64,000 nucleotides of DNA. Origin: Prostheceraeus crozeri. Lineage: Eukaryota > Platyhelminthes > Polycladida > Euryleptidae. A program made the translations under genes and the position numbers. The first letter of the stretch is position 1. The number at the start of each line of letters is the position of its first letter. The notes beneath the pieces were generated by a model. The model saw only the letters and a list, made by a program, of their open reading frames with translations. It did not search any database and had not been told where the DNA came from. The stretch covers positions 1 through 64,000 of the forward strand of contig CAJQUW010012461.1 in NCBI GenBank assembly GCA_907163375.1, in the 5' to 3' direction. Positions 53,200 through 63,911 of this stretch are shown in pieces.

Positions 53200-53520
53200 A
53201 TGACATCAGTGTCATCTTCTCCGGCATCATTGGAATCTTTGAAATATGATTCCGGGATTGTCAGTTATTTTCATGGATATGTGTTCCTCATACCTGAAGT
53301 TAACATGGAGAGTAGTTCTACCTATATATAGGTCATGCGGGAATAACCTCGCAAGAAAAACAGACTTTGTTGAGAACATTTTTTTTCGTTGCAGCATAGA
53401 TCGCATTCCGAAAGTTCTGCAGTCAGATGTGATCTATCAATTTTCTTGCGAGGTTGATACACGCACGACCTATAAAGGTAGAAATACTGACCGTGATGGC
53501 TTATGGATCAAGGAATGAAA
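53200..53520 (+). mobile_element. Penelope-like element scrap (GIY-YIG linker region)
   Basis: The frame contains SCGNNLARKTDFVENIFFRC, then IPKVLQSDVIYQFSCEVDTR and TTYKGRNTDR. The P-K-V-L-x-S-D-V-I-Y-x-F-x-C ... Y-x-G-R pattern is the start of the GIY-YIG endonuclease of Penelope-like elements (Y-I-G-R in relatives, Y-K-G-R here). No RT or inverted ends are seen near it. Confidence 0.65.
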
Positions 53521-54286
53521 AATAATCCATATCAGCCATAAATGAAAATAATCCTCAATGCGAATATTCATTTTGTGGAACCTCAGGAAAGCAGGATGCT
53601 CACTTCAGCTTATACTCAGTGCCTATGTTGCTCTGATTCGTCCATTAGACAGTTTTGAAGTCCCTCCACAGGCTCCCAATGACCAGAAATTTATGGAAGT
53701 TTTGTATGTTCAATCACGAGGGTTCTTTTTCAGTTTTAAACTAATCCAAGGTTGCCACCTAACAGCCACCTTCTTGGCTGATCATTTTAATATTTTCCTC
53801 TGAACTTGGTTGCATGTCTTTGGATTTAGTGCTTATATAATCATTTTAGAAATCTAAAATATGCGTTTTTCATTGTATTCAAACAGTTGCCACAGAAAAG
53901 CATTTGGTTTTTTGAAATATAAATAATGAATGTTTTCTCTCATGATCTAAAGGGTTTGACAAAAACTGTATCAATACTAAAGTCACAATCCCAGGACAAA
54001 CATAAATTGCAGCAATTAGCCCGGTCTCCCATATGCGGAAATACAATCAGCTAGACTAGTGACGCAATCCAATAATTTTCATTTCTTTATTTTTTTCAAT
54101 AACTTTTAGTAGGGCCTACCCTAATGGGGTTGTACGTACAATAAGCATGCTGTAAATCTACCATGCATTTAGCTGCCTTGCTATTTTCAAATGCCACTTC
54201 TGTTCTTTCAATTTTGATATTGATGAATTAATACGTGCGCTTGAAATAATTTTCGTGCATTCACTCTAATTCTGTCTTCTCTGCAG

Positions 54287-55624
54287 GCATACGCAATATT
54301 CATTTCTCTGGTGGTATTGCTATCTATTTTCACGTTTCTTGCCGAAACACATCCATGGATGCGTCAACAAGCAGGAGAACATCATGGACAATCACATGCG
54401 GTGAATTACTCTTCCTCGGGGAATTCTTCTCTTCCATTGATGCTCCACAGTGGGGCACAAGCTATTCTTGAAATGATCGATTACGTCTGCCTTGTCATAT
54501 TCACATTGGACATTGTGCTGCGCCTTTGTATAGCTCCAAATCGGCTGGAATTTCTACGGAATCCCGTAGTTATCATAGAAATTCTCGCTGTCATACCATA
54601 CTTCGTCGACGTTGGTGTTCATATCGCCGACGCTATTCAGGTGAGGGAAGCGGAACAAATTCTCAGTGTAATACATGTTCTTCGGATTTTTGGAGTGCTA
54701 CGAGTGTTCAAAATCCTGCGGTATTACAGTGGCCTTCAGGTTCTTGTGTACACTTTAAGATCTTCATGTAAAGATCTTTTGCTTATGTTAACATTCATCG
54801 GGGTCGCGTGTTTGTTTTTCTCTTCGCTCATTTTCTTCGTTGATGATCGAAAGAAGTTTGATTCTATACCCCGTGGATTTTGGTGGTCAATTATTACAAT
54901 GACAACAGTTGGATATGGTGATTTGTATCCAACCACAACACCTGGCTATGTTGTTGGATCTTGCTGTGCTTTGGTTGGTGTTCTTGTTGTTGCCTTCACA
55001 GTCCCTATTTTGGTAAACAGCTTTATGTTATATTATTCTCATGCTCAGAGCATTATTCCTTATAAACGAGAAGCTAGCAAAAGTTATAAACAAGCATCTA
55101 CTCGCGCCTACCTCGAAAACTCACTGCAAAGTCTCAAGAGAATTTCTCTTCGTCCACTGAGCCTCGAGCCTGATCAAGTTAAGAAAAGAAAAACCGCAGA
55201 AACAGCAACGACAGCAATTAGTGATCAAAAACCTAACTCAAGGATTAGCGACGGTGTGGAAGTTAATCCATTTGCTTTGAATGCAACCCCTCCGGTGCAA
55301 ACTAAAATCAATAACTCACAAACGTCTGCATTTGGAGATACCGATAAAACAGATTCAGATGACAAAGTGCAGAAAGAGATTTCAACAGTAGTGAGGAGAA
55401 ATAAAAATGATATCTCTATTGATAGACGTCGTTTAAAAAACAATTCCCTGCGACGAATGAAAATAATCACACCAGAGTCGCCCACGGTGGTACCTATTTG
55501 TAGCTCAGAGGAGTCTATTCATACTGATTCCATTACGGATTCGGAAGATGAAAACCTAGACTTCGTTTCTGAACTTCATCCTCTTCGTTCATCGTCAATT
55601 CGTGTCACGTGTCACAATCACTAA
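54287..55624 (+). CDS. Kv channel terminal exon: S1-S6 and C-terminus (Shaw/Kv3-like)
   Basis: The exon follows TTCTCTGCAG and joins the upstream exon in phase 0. It encodes S1 (AYAIFISLVVLLSIFTFLAE), a 45-residue extracellular loop with N-glycosylation sites (NYS, NSS), S2 and S3, S4 (HVLRIFGVLRVFKILR), S5, the pore with TTVGYGDLYP, S6 (VAFTVPILVNSF), then a cytoplasmic tail of about 200 residues rich in Ser/Lys. The selectivity filter is intact, so K+ conduction is expected. Compared with Shaker and Kv3, the first S4 charge is His, the third is Gly, and the S6 P-V-P hinge is T-V-P. GYGDLYP and YYSHAQ near the end of S6 favour Kv3/Shaw. It opens in the plasma membrane in response to depolarisation. 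Confidence 0.93.
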   Translation, partial: AYAIFISLVVLLSIFTFLAETHPWMRQQAGEHHGQSHAVNYSSSGNSSLPLMLHSGAQAILEMIDYVCLVIFTLDIVLRLCIAPNRLEFLRNPVVIIEILAVIPYFVDVGVHIADAIQVREAEQILSVIHVLRIFGVLRVFKILRYYSGLQVLVYTLRSSCKDLLLMLTFIGVACLFFSSLIFFVDDRKKFDSIPRGFWWSIITMTTVGYGDLYPTTTPGYVVGSCCALVGVLVVAFTVPILVNSFMLYYSHAQSIIPYKREASKSYKQASTRAYLENSLQSLKRISLRPLSLEPDQVKKRKTAETATTAISDQKPNSRISDGVEVNPFALNATPPVQTKINNSQTSAFGDTDKTDSDDKVQKEISTVVRRNKNDISIDRRRLKNNSLRRMKIITPESPTVVPICSSEESIHTDSITDSEDENLDFVSELHPLRSSSIRVTCHNH

Positions 55625-56065
55625 TCACCGTTCAGTATTGTCCGTATCTGGCCCGCGGCGCTAGTCGCCATGTTGGTTGCTTTCGATTTTTGATAATCGC
55701 TCACTTGCCTCTTTGCTGCTCAGTAAGCGTCCGTGTGGATTGACAGAAATGGACACAATACGTCTTCTCATGCTGTTTTGTATTTCTGTATGTGATGTGT
55801 AATGATATCGAGTTTTGTCAGTCGAGCGTTGTGAATTTTCCCATGATGTAGAGAAAATTACCTTCCGTTCTATTTATAATTTGATGAAGATTTTAACTTT
55901 TATACAGTGACATTACTTTTGTTGTTTATAAGTAGACTATTGATACAGAAACATTTGCGAAAGCGGAACATTTGTCATTCACGTTGTAACCAAATTGACA
56001 CTGTAGAGTTTTTAACACACTCGACATTTGATGTAAATAAAAATATTATAATAAACGTCTCATTG
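55625..56065 (+). other. Probable 3' UTR of the Kv channel gene
   Basis: No further exon follows the stop codon. Two AATAAA signals lie at 56036-56041 and 56050-56055, a plausible polyadenylation site. From 56066 to 56515 nothing is recognised. Confidence 0.6.
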
Positions 56066-56515
56066 AAAATGTGGATTTTTCTCCATTTATTCACATATTA
56101 ATTATTGATGAAAGTTTATCATTTGTCCGAGTAACTTCATCACTTAATAGCATCGAAGATGTTAAAGCGCGATCAAACTTTTGTCGCTTTCCTGTTTTCA
56201 CCAAGTCTGCCTTCTCTTGTGAATAGTTGATGATTGTGAATAGTCTATGACTCTTACAAGTTGTTGATGCAAGCATCGATAACTCATACAAAATACAAAT
56301 CAGGTTGAAGATAGGGTCTATCTTTGGTTTTTACAACTTTGGGAATAGGCCAACCCTAAAGGATGATGGTTAAAGAACCCATATTCGATCAAGTGAATTT
56401 ATACCTTCAAACGAGTATGTGACTTCAAATTGTAGTACAATAGAAACATGAATATACTAGTACTATATTTTTCATACAAGCCAAAGGTAAATAAGAAATT
56501 TGACAAAACCTTATA

Positions 56516-57910
56516 TATAGGGTTCGACAAAAAAGTGCGTTTTTTGTAATCAACATCTATTTATCCAGACAAGCATTCACATCATAGATAGTTACCATCT
56601 TCCTCTATAACTTTCTCAATATGCCACTGGAATTCATAAAACTCCATCTATAACTGGGTGATGGTCATTCCAGCAAGAAATTTTTCAATACATGCCTCAA
56701 TTTCAGCATTGAGTCAAAATTGCGTTGACGACGATGAACTTCAAAATTTCTGAAGACATATCGATCGAGCAAGTTGTAATCTGGTGAATAAGGGGACTGT
56801 TTCACGAGACTCATGCCTTCGTGGTCGATCCACCGTCGAACCTGCATTGCTATATGTGGTCTTGCATTATCATGTTGGAGACACATCTCCCAACGAGGTA
56901 AATTGAGTTGCTGCTCGAACGATGCACACATATTTTGCAGGAATGACAAGTATCGATCACCATTTATGCTTCCACCATCATGCAGCACTTCGATATAGGA
57001 GAAAGACTTTGCATAATTGAGAGCAACAATTATTAAGACCTTCCTATCGGCTATTGTCATGCGCGATACTTGAGGTCTGTCGCCTGCACAATCGACCCAG
57101 ACTCGATTGCATTCTTTGGGTGGGATGCTTTTGTAGTAGACCCACTTTTCGTCCACGACGACAAGTTTACTTTTGATTTGCCGACGTCGTAAGGTTTCCA
57201 AAATGCTTCTGCCACACTCAATACGGTGATGCTTATTTCGATCACTCAGTTCATGCGGTATCCACCGACAACACAAGGATTTCTTATTCAGATGATGAGA
57301 AAGTATCCGATGAACTGACCTCTCCTCAACACTGTCTGCAGTGAAATGTCAGCACAGGATAAGTGGTTGTCATCTTCGATTAGTTCTTTCACCTCTTCGA
57401 TGTTTTCATCGCAGCAGCTTGATCGTGGTCTTCCAGATCCTTCCTTTCGTGTCACCGTTTCACGTCCCTCGACGAACTCTCTTACTATTGCTTGAATTCT
57501 TCTCACTTTCATGATGTTCTTCTCACCCCAAACGTTAGCAAGCAGCTGATGAATTTTTGTTGCTGAGTAGCCATTTTGAGACAGTGTTCGGATGAAGAAG
57601 TAGACATCACACTGCTGAAACTCCATGACTATCACGAAAGAAAATTGGATGATTGATTGAGAGCATATCTTATGTCTATGTTCGGAGATAGTCGGAAAGC
57701 ACTCTCGAGACATGACGATCGGGAATCAAAAATACACTATGTTTATATCTATGATTCCAACATTAAAGCGTATGCAGTGCAGAGAATAATGTCATAGACA
57801 TTGTCTTTGAATAATACTTTCATGAACTTTTAAATGAACACAATCAAACACCATGAAATCTAAAAAATCAAAGGCTGTAGAAAAAACGCAGTTTTTTGTC
57901 GACCCCTATA
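56516..57910 (-). mobile_element. Mariner DNA transposon (DD34D), decayed
   Basis: Inverted ends match over about 30 bp: TAGGGTTCGACAAAAAAGTG at the left and TAGGGGTCGACAAAAAACTG read inward from the right, both followed by CGTTTTTT. TATA repeats flank both ends, which hides the exact TA target. One minus-strand transposase gene lies inside. Confidence 0.9.
56665..57626 (-). pseudogene. Mariner transposase (DD34D)
   Basis: Two frames. The upstream piece from the ATG at 57626 contains the helix-turn-helix NGYSATKIHQLLANVWGE and the linker GSGRPRSS. The downstream piece (56665-57276) has LVVVDEKWVYY with the first Asp, CLQHDNARPH with the second, and YSPDYNLLDRYVF with the third, 34 residues later. 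The order and spacing are those of classical mariner elements. One frame change lies near 57276-57300, and the sequence after the third Asp departs from the common PxDYHLF form. Inactive as it stands. Confidence 0.9.
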
Positions 57911-58104
57911 TATCGCCGGATAACATTTTCAAAGAAAATTCACTGTGTTTTTATCGAAACTCAGTGAAGATAAAATCAGTATGTGTTCGCTTGTAGGCGT
58001 ACTAAAGATTTTTTTTGTTTCCATTGAAATTGAAAATTGAAAACACTCCCTTGTAATGGCGATGTTTCTAATTTTTTAAGATAAATAAAATTACAAAGTG
58101 TAAA

Positions 58105-58142
58105 TCGCCCGACGTTTCGTCCGCCGCGGACTTATTCATGGA
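58105..58142 (-). ncRNA. Degenerate hammerhead-like motif, left terminal copy
   Basis: On the minus strand: CATGAATAA, GTCC ... GGAC (stem II), GAAACG, then TCGGGCG. Stem II and GAAA fit a hammerhead, but the CUGANGA part is altered at two core positions, so it is probably inactive. The inverted copy is at 59754-59788 on the plus strand. Confidence 0.4.
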
Positions 58143-59753
58143 CAAACTGGCATTGGTAAGCGATGGTTTAAATATCAAAAATGAATTCTCGTCAATTCGT
58201 GTTTCCTATTCATGGATGGACAATGGATCCTGATGTAATTCGCTTCAGCCACCCTAGTATGAATAGGGTTGCTGAGGCGATTGATGATATCGACATCAAA
58301 GTCGTCTATAGAAAAAGAACGATCAGAATGACGTAGGACAATATGATCTGAGAAAGCACTCGCACTGTCTAGATTATCAATGCTTCTACGATGTTCAGCA
58401 AAACGCATGCCGAAGGGTCGATTCGTACAGTCAATGTAACAATCATTGCATAATCTGCATGTAAAACGATACACAACATAGCGCATGCTACAATTATACT
58501 TATTAGGAAGCTCTTGAAAACTTTGCAGTCATATTTTTCATTATAACTAAAATTGAAATTGTTGCTAATTTTGGTACCAGGTTGATTTATCACTCTGATA
58601 GGTAAATCGTAATTCTTAGTTAATTTATTAATTTTAGCTGCGCTGCGGTAGCTGCGTCGCTTACAAAATTTAATTTCAAATTGATTTTGTTAGAGCAGTT
58701 ATGGTTACTAGTCGTAGGCTTATTAACGTTGGGGTACTTGAAAAGGTTGAACCCATTGATTTTTAGTTTTAGATCAATTTTAGTTTTACTATTTTCCAAA
58801 TTGTTAGCGTCTGAACAATGATTTTCTAGATATTTGCTATATTGCTAACGAAGTTCGATTTTATATGAGACGGTACCTAGCTATCTATATGCATAGAATT
58901 GCCGGAGTGACATTCTTTATTATACCAGGTGAAGTCAATGCGGTCATTAACAGTTATACTAAGATCTAAAAAATTGAGAACGTTGTTCTTTGGTACTTCT
59001 AGAGTAAACTGGATGGAATTACGAATCGAATTGAAAATATTAAAAATTTTACTAAAAGTCTCACTATCGTTAGTAGGGAATGGTCCCAGGATAATGTCAT
59101 CAATATAGCGCTTGTAAAGACAAGAGCGATATTATGAGAACTAAGTATTTCCAACGCTCTCTGTTCTATAGTAAACATGAATATAATCGCAAACGCTGGT
59201 GCAAAGTGTGAGCCCATTGAACAGCCACTAATTTGCAAATAAGTTTTATCTTAGTATTGGATTTCATAATTATAGCTAACAAACCTTAAGAAATATTCGA
59301 TATCGGTTACTTTGAAGCCATAGTTATCGATGACATTCCAGTTAGATCTCGCATAACTAACAACAGCATTAATGCCCTCCATTATGTGAATGCTGGTATA
59401 TAGGTTTTTCACGTCTAGAGATATGAAAGTTACATTATTGTGAGGTGAAATTTTAAGAGAATTTAGATTACCTATAAGATCATCGGTACTACTAATATTA
59501 GTAGGAACCAATTTCACAAGTTGGTTAACAATTTTACTGAGCAGCCAATCGATTGTCCTACGTCATTCTGATCGTTGTTTTTCTATAGACGACTTTGATG
59601 TCGATATCATCGATCGCCTCAGCAACCCTATTCATACTAGGGTGGCTGAAGCGAATTACATCAGGATCCATTGTCCATCCATGATTAGGAAACACAAATT
59701 GACGAGAATTCATTTTTGATATTTAAACCATCGCTTACCAATGCCAGTTTGTC

Positions 59754-59788
59754 CATGAATAAGTCCGCGGCGGACGAAACGTTGGGCG
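59754..59788 (+). ncRNA. Degenerate hammerhead-like motif, right terminal copy
   Basis: Same motif as in the left copy, with GAAACGTTGGGCG instead of GAAACGTCGGGCG. The two copies share the altered core, so the change predates their last duplication. Confidence 0.4.
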
Positions 59789-59929
59789 GTTTACACTTTG
59801 TAATTTTATTTATCTTAAAAAATTAGAAACATCGCCATTACAAGGGAGTGTTTTCAATTTTCAATTTCAATGAAAACAAAAAGGAATTTCCTCCCGTACA
59901 AGGCTATCAACTATCAACGTACTAAAGAT

Positions 59930-62699
59930 CTTGATAAGGTTTATTGTCTGAATGTGACATCACATGAAAACTATTTTTCCACCACATATATGATATATTA
60001 CATACGTAATAAATGCAGTAACAAATTTAAGTTTCTTGTGGTTGTGAAGGACAGCAAGCTCGACCACACTGATCACACATAGAGCGAGAGTTTTTACCGC
60101 ACTGCGTGCAGGATGACGAGACCTGGTTTGCTGATTTCTTTTCATCCGATGATGGAAGTTGATTCCAATTGTTTGAGCACAAATCCTAGAATCCGCAGGT
60201 GCTCGTTGACGAGTAATCCTGTCTTCGGTGTGCGGAGTCGACAGCTGCATAGGTTTCGAAAAAATGCACTTCTGAGTTGACTGGAAAACGAAAAAGTAAC
60301 TAATGTAGGCAATGTTTTTCGCCAAGTAATTAAATTCACTGCAACGCTACATTATTTGCCCATGAAAATACCAAAATATAAAACCGATCAGAATTTAATT
60401 TGTTTATTTAAGAAATTGTTTATTTTTATAGCAAGCATAGACCATATGTCAAACTGTGAACTGTTACTGAATAGATACTAAAGCTGAATAGCATAGGTCT
60501 ACTGTAAATTTGTCTATAGCTACCTGCATTTAACGGATTTTTTCATTACCAGTATGTCTATTAAAATTGTACGTTTTACGTTTTTCAAAGCACTTCACAA
60601 ATAGTTCTCTTCTCCCATTTCTGTACTTCATCTGATTGAAAGTTCAAAATACAGAACAATTTTTCTACTGAACAAATCATGACTTATTTTCCAGCATTGA
60701 TGAAGAGAAGCATTTCACAAATTTCTAGTCCGGGTTCATGGACCCGATGCGTTGGGGACCCGGACAAACCAGGAACGGCATAACCCGACTGACCCGTGGA
60801 CCCGACCCGGACCGGATTCAACCCTAGATAGGCCAAGGCCTTTTGGCCTAGGCGTTTGTCATCAAAACCCAAAACAGCAAGCATTAACAATTCAATTTGT
60901 TTGCCCAGAAAGGGGGTTCCATTGCCTTCAAGTCCATATCATTCATATTGAGATCACTTACTTGTATCAATATAGCGTTTACATGAATGTCGAGAAATGT
61001 TAGGCAATGTCTATAAAGTTCCATGCTGAATTCCTTGATCTAGTTGATGTCAACAGGTTAATAAGTTCTGCCACATACCGGTATTTTTCTATCATTGACT
61101 GCCTTTATTTTAGCTGCTTATAATCAAAGTACCTACTTCAAGATATTTAAGGCATTTCAGTCGCGAGAAATGATTCTCTTCGCTTGATTAGCTTTTACAC
61201 CATTCTTTGTCAGTTATTAACCGATTATTAAGCTCCATGGAATTTTGTCATGAGAGCTGTTGTATTTCCACAACTTGCAAGTTAATACAAAATTATGGAA
61301 CTTCGTTCTCTTTAATGCCATTAGTTTCTTCCATCATGTTTCCCTAAACTTAATTCTTCGCCACGCTGCCTTGCTGTTTTGTTCTTGAAAAGTTTTACTG
61401 CGCACTAAAATGAGCTTTATAAATGCTCAAATATTTCTAAATAATCAATCTGATAGCGTTGTAGACGGATTTTTAACATAATAACATGTCATGACTTATA
61501 AATCACTTCGTTCACTCAATAAAGGAAAGTATGATTATCGAGGTGGGGTACTATGAACCATATTCAATGTTCCCGAATCTTCGGTGGTCCAATGTACTCA
61601 ACTTCATCAACCTTTCATAATCTTCTGAACCTTCTGCTTTGTCAACCCGTTTCTAACTTTTTCAGCTCTGTTTCAATATTGGAACACAAGTTATGTGATA
61701 GTCATTCATATTTTGACTTCAGCTGCTTCAACTCCACTTCCATGCTACGTGTTTAACTTATTTATTTTCCTGACTACAATTTTTCAACTGCACAAATCAA
61801 GAGAAACAACTACACATGACTTTAGAACTGCACAAATTGTGTCCAGTTGCACGCTTAAAAAAACGCTGCCATGAGTGGCCTACCCGCATCCGTCCATACA
61901 TGCATCAATACATAGAAATATATCACAATTCATAATGCATCAGCTTTTATATTAAAGCCCAGAATTATTGAGGGGAATAGTGATGCCCAATTTATGCTTC
62001 GGTCATCTAAATTACTCCAATAACTTAAAGAAAATATGAGTAAAAAATCTATACAACTGAGAAAAGGTATTAATCAACCTTTTTAGGTCTGGGCCACTTT
62101 TGCTGTCAAGACATAAAGCACGTGCGCACGCGTGTACGGAATTTAAAATGCGTCACTTAGTCAATTAAAATATTGCATCTCCTGGAGCACTTCTTTAAAC
62201 TCGACGGTTAATTGCTGTTGTTGCTAATGGTTCCCAGTTGATAATGTCTGTTGATTATCTCTACCTCTGTAAGTGGCAAGTCGCAATGATGTGAAGACAC
62301 GACGCCTCTAACAATCACACTAAAGTTTATAACATGCAATGTGCATGGGGACTGCTGTTTAATGCCAGTAGCAGTAGTGAAACTCAAAAAAGTTGTAGCT
62401 ATATGTATTAGCTACGATAATTTTGATAACTTCCATACTGATAAAATTGACTGTCATTCTGAATTCGATAATGTGTGAAAGCGTAACAGTTGTGAGTCAT
62501 CTGAAGCTGATTTCCATCAATAGCAGAGTCCAATATCTAAGAGTCCATGTATACGTGCGCGAAATTAGGCATAGAAATTTTAAATATCAATCAATATTTG
62601 AATATCAAATTAACATGCATGCAGATAAAGTCATGAAAAGTCAACGCAGATATCTGAAAACATAGTCACAATTGCGATGAAATTATCGTGAATTAAAAA
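59930..62699. other. Gene-poor stretch
   Basis: Apart from a GC-rich palindromic repeat at 60725-60850 nothing was recognised. Short frames present here have no protein-like pattern. Confidence 0.6.
60725..60850. repeat. GC-rich palindromic repeat
   Basis: Repeated GGACCCG and CGGGTC motifs (GGGTTCATGGACCCG, GGACCCGACCCGGACCGG) are followed by GGCCAAGGCCTTTTGGCC. It stands out in AT-rich DNA and resembles ends or interiors of small non-autonomous transposons. No element limits could be set. Confidence 0.5.
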
Positions 62700-63911
62700 A
62701 TGTGTAAATTTGCAACAGCACGAAGAATTGTAAATAATGCTATTTCCAACCTCAGTGATAAATTATTGTATGGAGTAAATAAACATCTGAGTGAAAAAGA
62801 AGAAACCGATTTCAATGGCAAAATCGAATTACTCAAGCGGATGACAGCCAGTATTGGCTTTCACAATGATAAGTCGGTGCATCACCCAAATGGATTCGTA
62901 ACATCATCCGGCAGTGGTAGTCCTCATATAGCATTCGTTAGCTACATGAACAAGTCCAAAACACGAAATGTAAGGCATAATTTCAATTTAGTAACCACTT
63001 GGTCTATTGGGGCTGGAGCAGCTTTAAAGGAAACCATTCAGTTATTAAGACACAAGGCAAAAATCAGTTTAGTAGTTCTGCCGTACAATGAAAATGCACG
63101 CGAGCCACCTAATGAATTCGTCAACTTTTTCAATAAAGTCGACGCTGCTTTTGTTGTCGATCCAAGAGGAGGTTCAAAAAATATTCTCCGAATCGCTGGT
63201 CAGGCTTATAAAGAATTAACTGTTGAATTCAAAACCGATCAATTCAGGAATTTAATTTCATGTTCGCATCATAATGCGATGGATGCAGCGGTATATCTCC
63301 ATTCGAAGTTGGCTTCGATTCGCAATGAATTCCCTAAGAATTCAATTTCTGCTGTCATAACCAAATGTGGGAGTAAAAAAGAAATCAATCCTCTGAAGAC
63401 AGAGCTCTTCTACACAATTCGGGGTGAAACAAATATTCAAATAAATGCTACAGAAAGATGCTTGTTCAAACATATAAAAGACACGGAAAGAAAGTTTAAC
63501 TGTACAGCGACTTTACAAGATAATCCAAATATACTTCAAAACTGGAAAATTGCTGAAATTTATGCTGAAATTGCTAAATCGGAAGGAGTTTATTATAGTA
63601 ATGAATTCATTTCATTATACAAATACACCTCTTTCGTAATTCCATATGATATTCCGTCAATTGTCGCAGTTTATCAACCATCTGAAAGAGGTCTAACTGA
63701 TACTTCAAATACTAACGTGAATTATTCTAATCATCCACTCTTCCACACCTTGCGTCAAATGGAAATTTCTGCCTTGACTGCATTCAGAATTATTTCAGAT
63801 CCTGAAATAGAATTCAGGGTTCATAATGGTAATTCTAAGACTGTTCTAACAGAAGGAGATCATCACTCGGATTGTGACGTGAGCTTATCCAGTTCAGATT
63901 TGTTCTTTTAA
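62700..63911 (+). CDS. M20D peptidase-like protein (PM20D2-like), probably non-catalytic
   Basis: 403 codons without an intron. The middle follows the M20D amidohydrolase/PM20D2 plan: an IAFVSYMNKSKT strand where relatives have I-A-F-x-A-E-Y-D-A-L-P, GAGAALKETIQLL, VVLPYNENA in place of the T-P-A-E-E-G catalytic segment, then the lid domain VEFKTDQFRNLISCSHHNAM, DAAVYLHSKLASIRNEFPKN and ELFYTIRG. The metal-binding A-C-G-H-N motif appears as V-R-H-N-F-N, and the E-E pair as N-E, so peptidase activity is doubtful. Intact PM20D2 removes beta-alanyl and basic dipeptides in the cytosol. Lack of introns could mean a retrocopy, but the frame is open, so it may be a functional pseudo-enzyme. The start is the first ATG of the frame. 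Confidence 0.6.
   Translation: MCKFATARRIVNNAISNLSDKLLYGVNKHLSEKEETDFNGKIELLKRMTASIGFHNDKSVHHPNGFVTSSGSGSPHIAFVSYMNKSKTRNVRHNFNLVTTWSIGAGAALKETIQLLRHKAKISLVVLPYNENAREPPNEFVNFFNKVDAAFVVDPRGGSKNILRIAGQAYKELTVEFKTDQFRNLISCSHHNAMDAAVYLHSKLASIRNEFPKNSISAVITKCGSKKEINPLKTELFYTIRGETNIQINATERCLFKHIKDTERKFNCTATLQDNPNILQNWKIAEIYAEIAKSEGVYYSNEFISLYKYTSFVIPYDIPSIVAVYQPSERGLTDTSNTNVNYSNHPLFHTLRQMEISALTAFRIISDPEIEFRVHNGNSKTVLTEGDHHSDCDVSLSSSDLFF

Larger units (their letters stand above)
37682..54286 (+). other. 16.6-kb intron of the Kv channel gene
   Basis: Runs from GTAAGT to TTCTCTGCAG and keeps the reading frame between the two exons. It contains the nested Tc1/gypsy insertion (39218-44517), a LINE scrap (about 50750-51300) and a Penelope-like scrap (about 53200-53520). 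The spans 37682-39217, 44518-50749, 51301-53199 and 53521-54286 hold nothing else that I can identify, except a possible short repeat at 49560-49845. Confidence 0.85.
57998..59929 (-). mobile_element. Penelope-like retroelement with inverted terminal copies
   Basis: A 12-bp direct repeat, CGTACTAAAGAT, lies at 57998-58009 and 59918-59929 and is the likely target duplication. Inverted copies of about 330 bp occupy 58010-58343 and 59552-59881; on the right, 36 extra bases separate the copy from the duplication. The coding strand is minus. Reverse transcriptase pieces are FISLDVKNLYTSIH (motif A), SGCSMGSHFAPAFAIIFM (motif B) and RYIDDIILGPFP (motif C). GIY-YIG pieces at the end are VVYRFTCRLCNDCYIDCTNR and RVAEANYIRIHCPSMNRKHE. 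Several frame changes make it inactive. The layout is that of Penelope itself. Confidence 0.9.

Noticed and set aside
59960-60325. 121-codon minus-strand frame considered as a gene
   Set aside because: No recognisable domain or conserved pattern; it lies just beyond the Penelope-like element and looks random.
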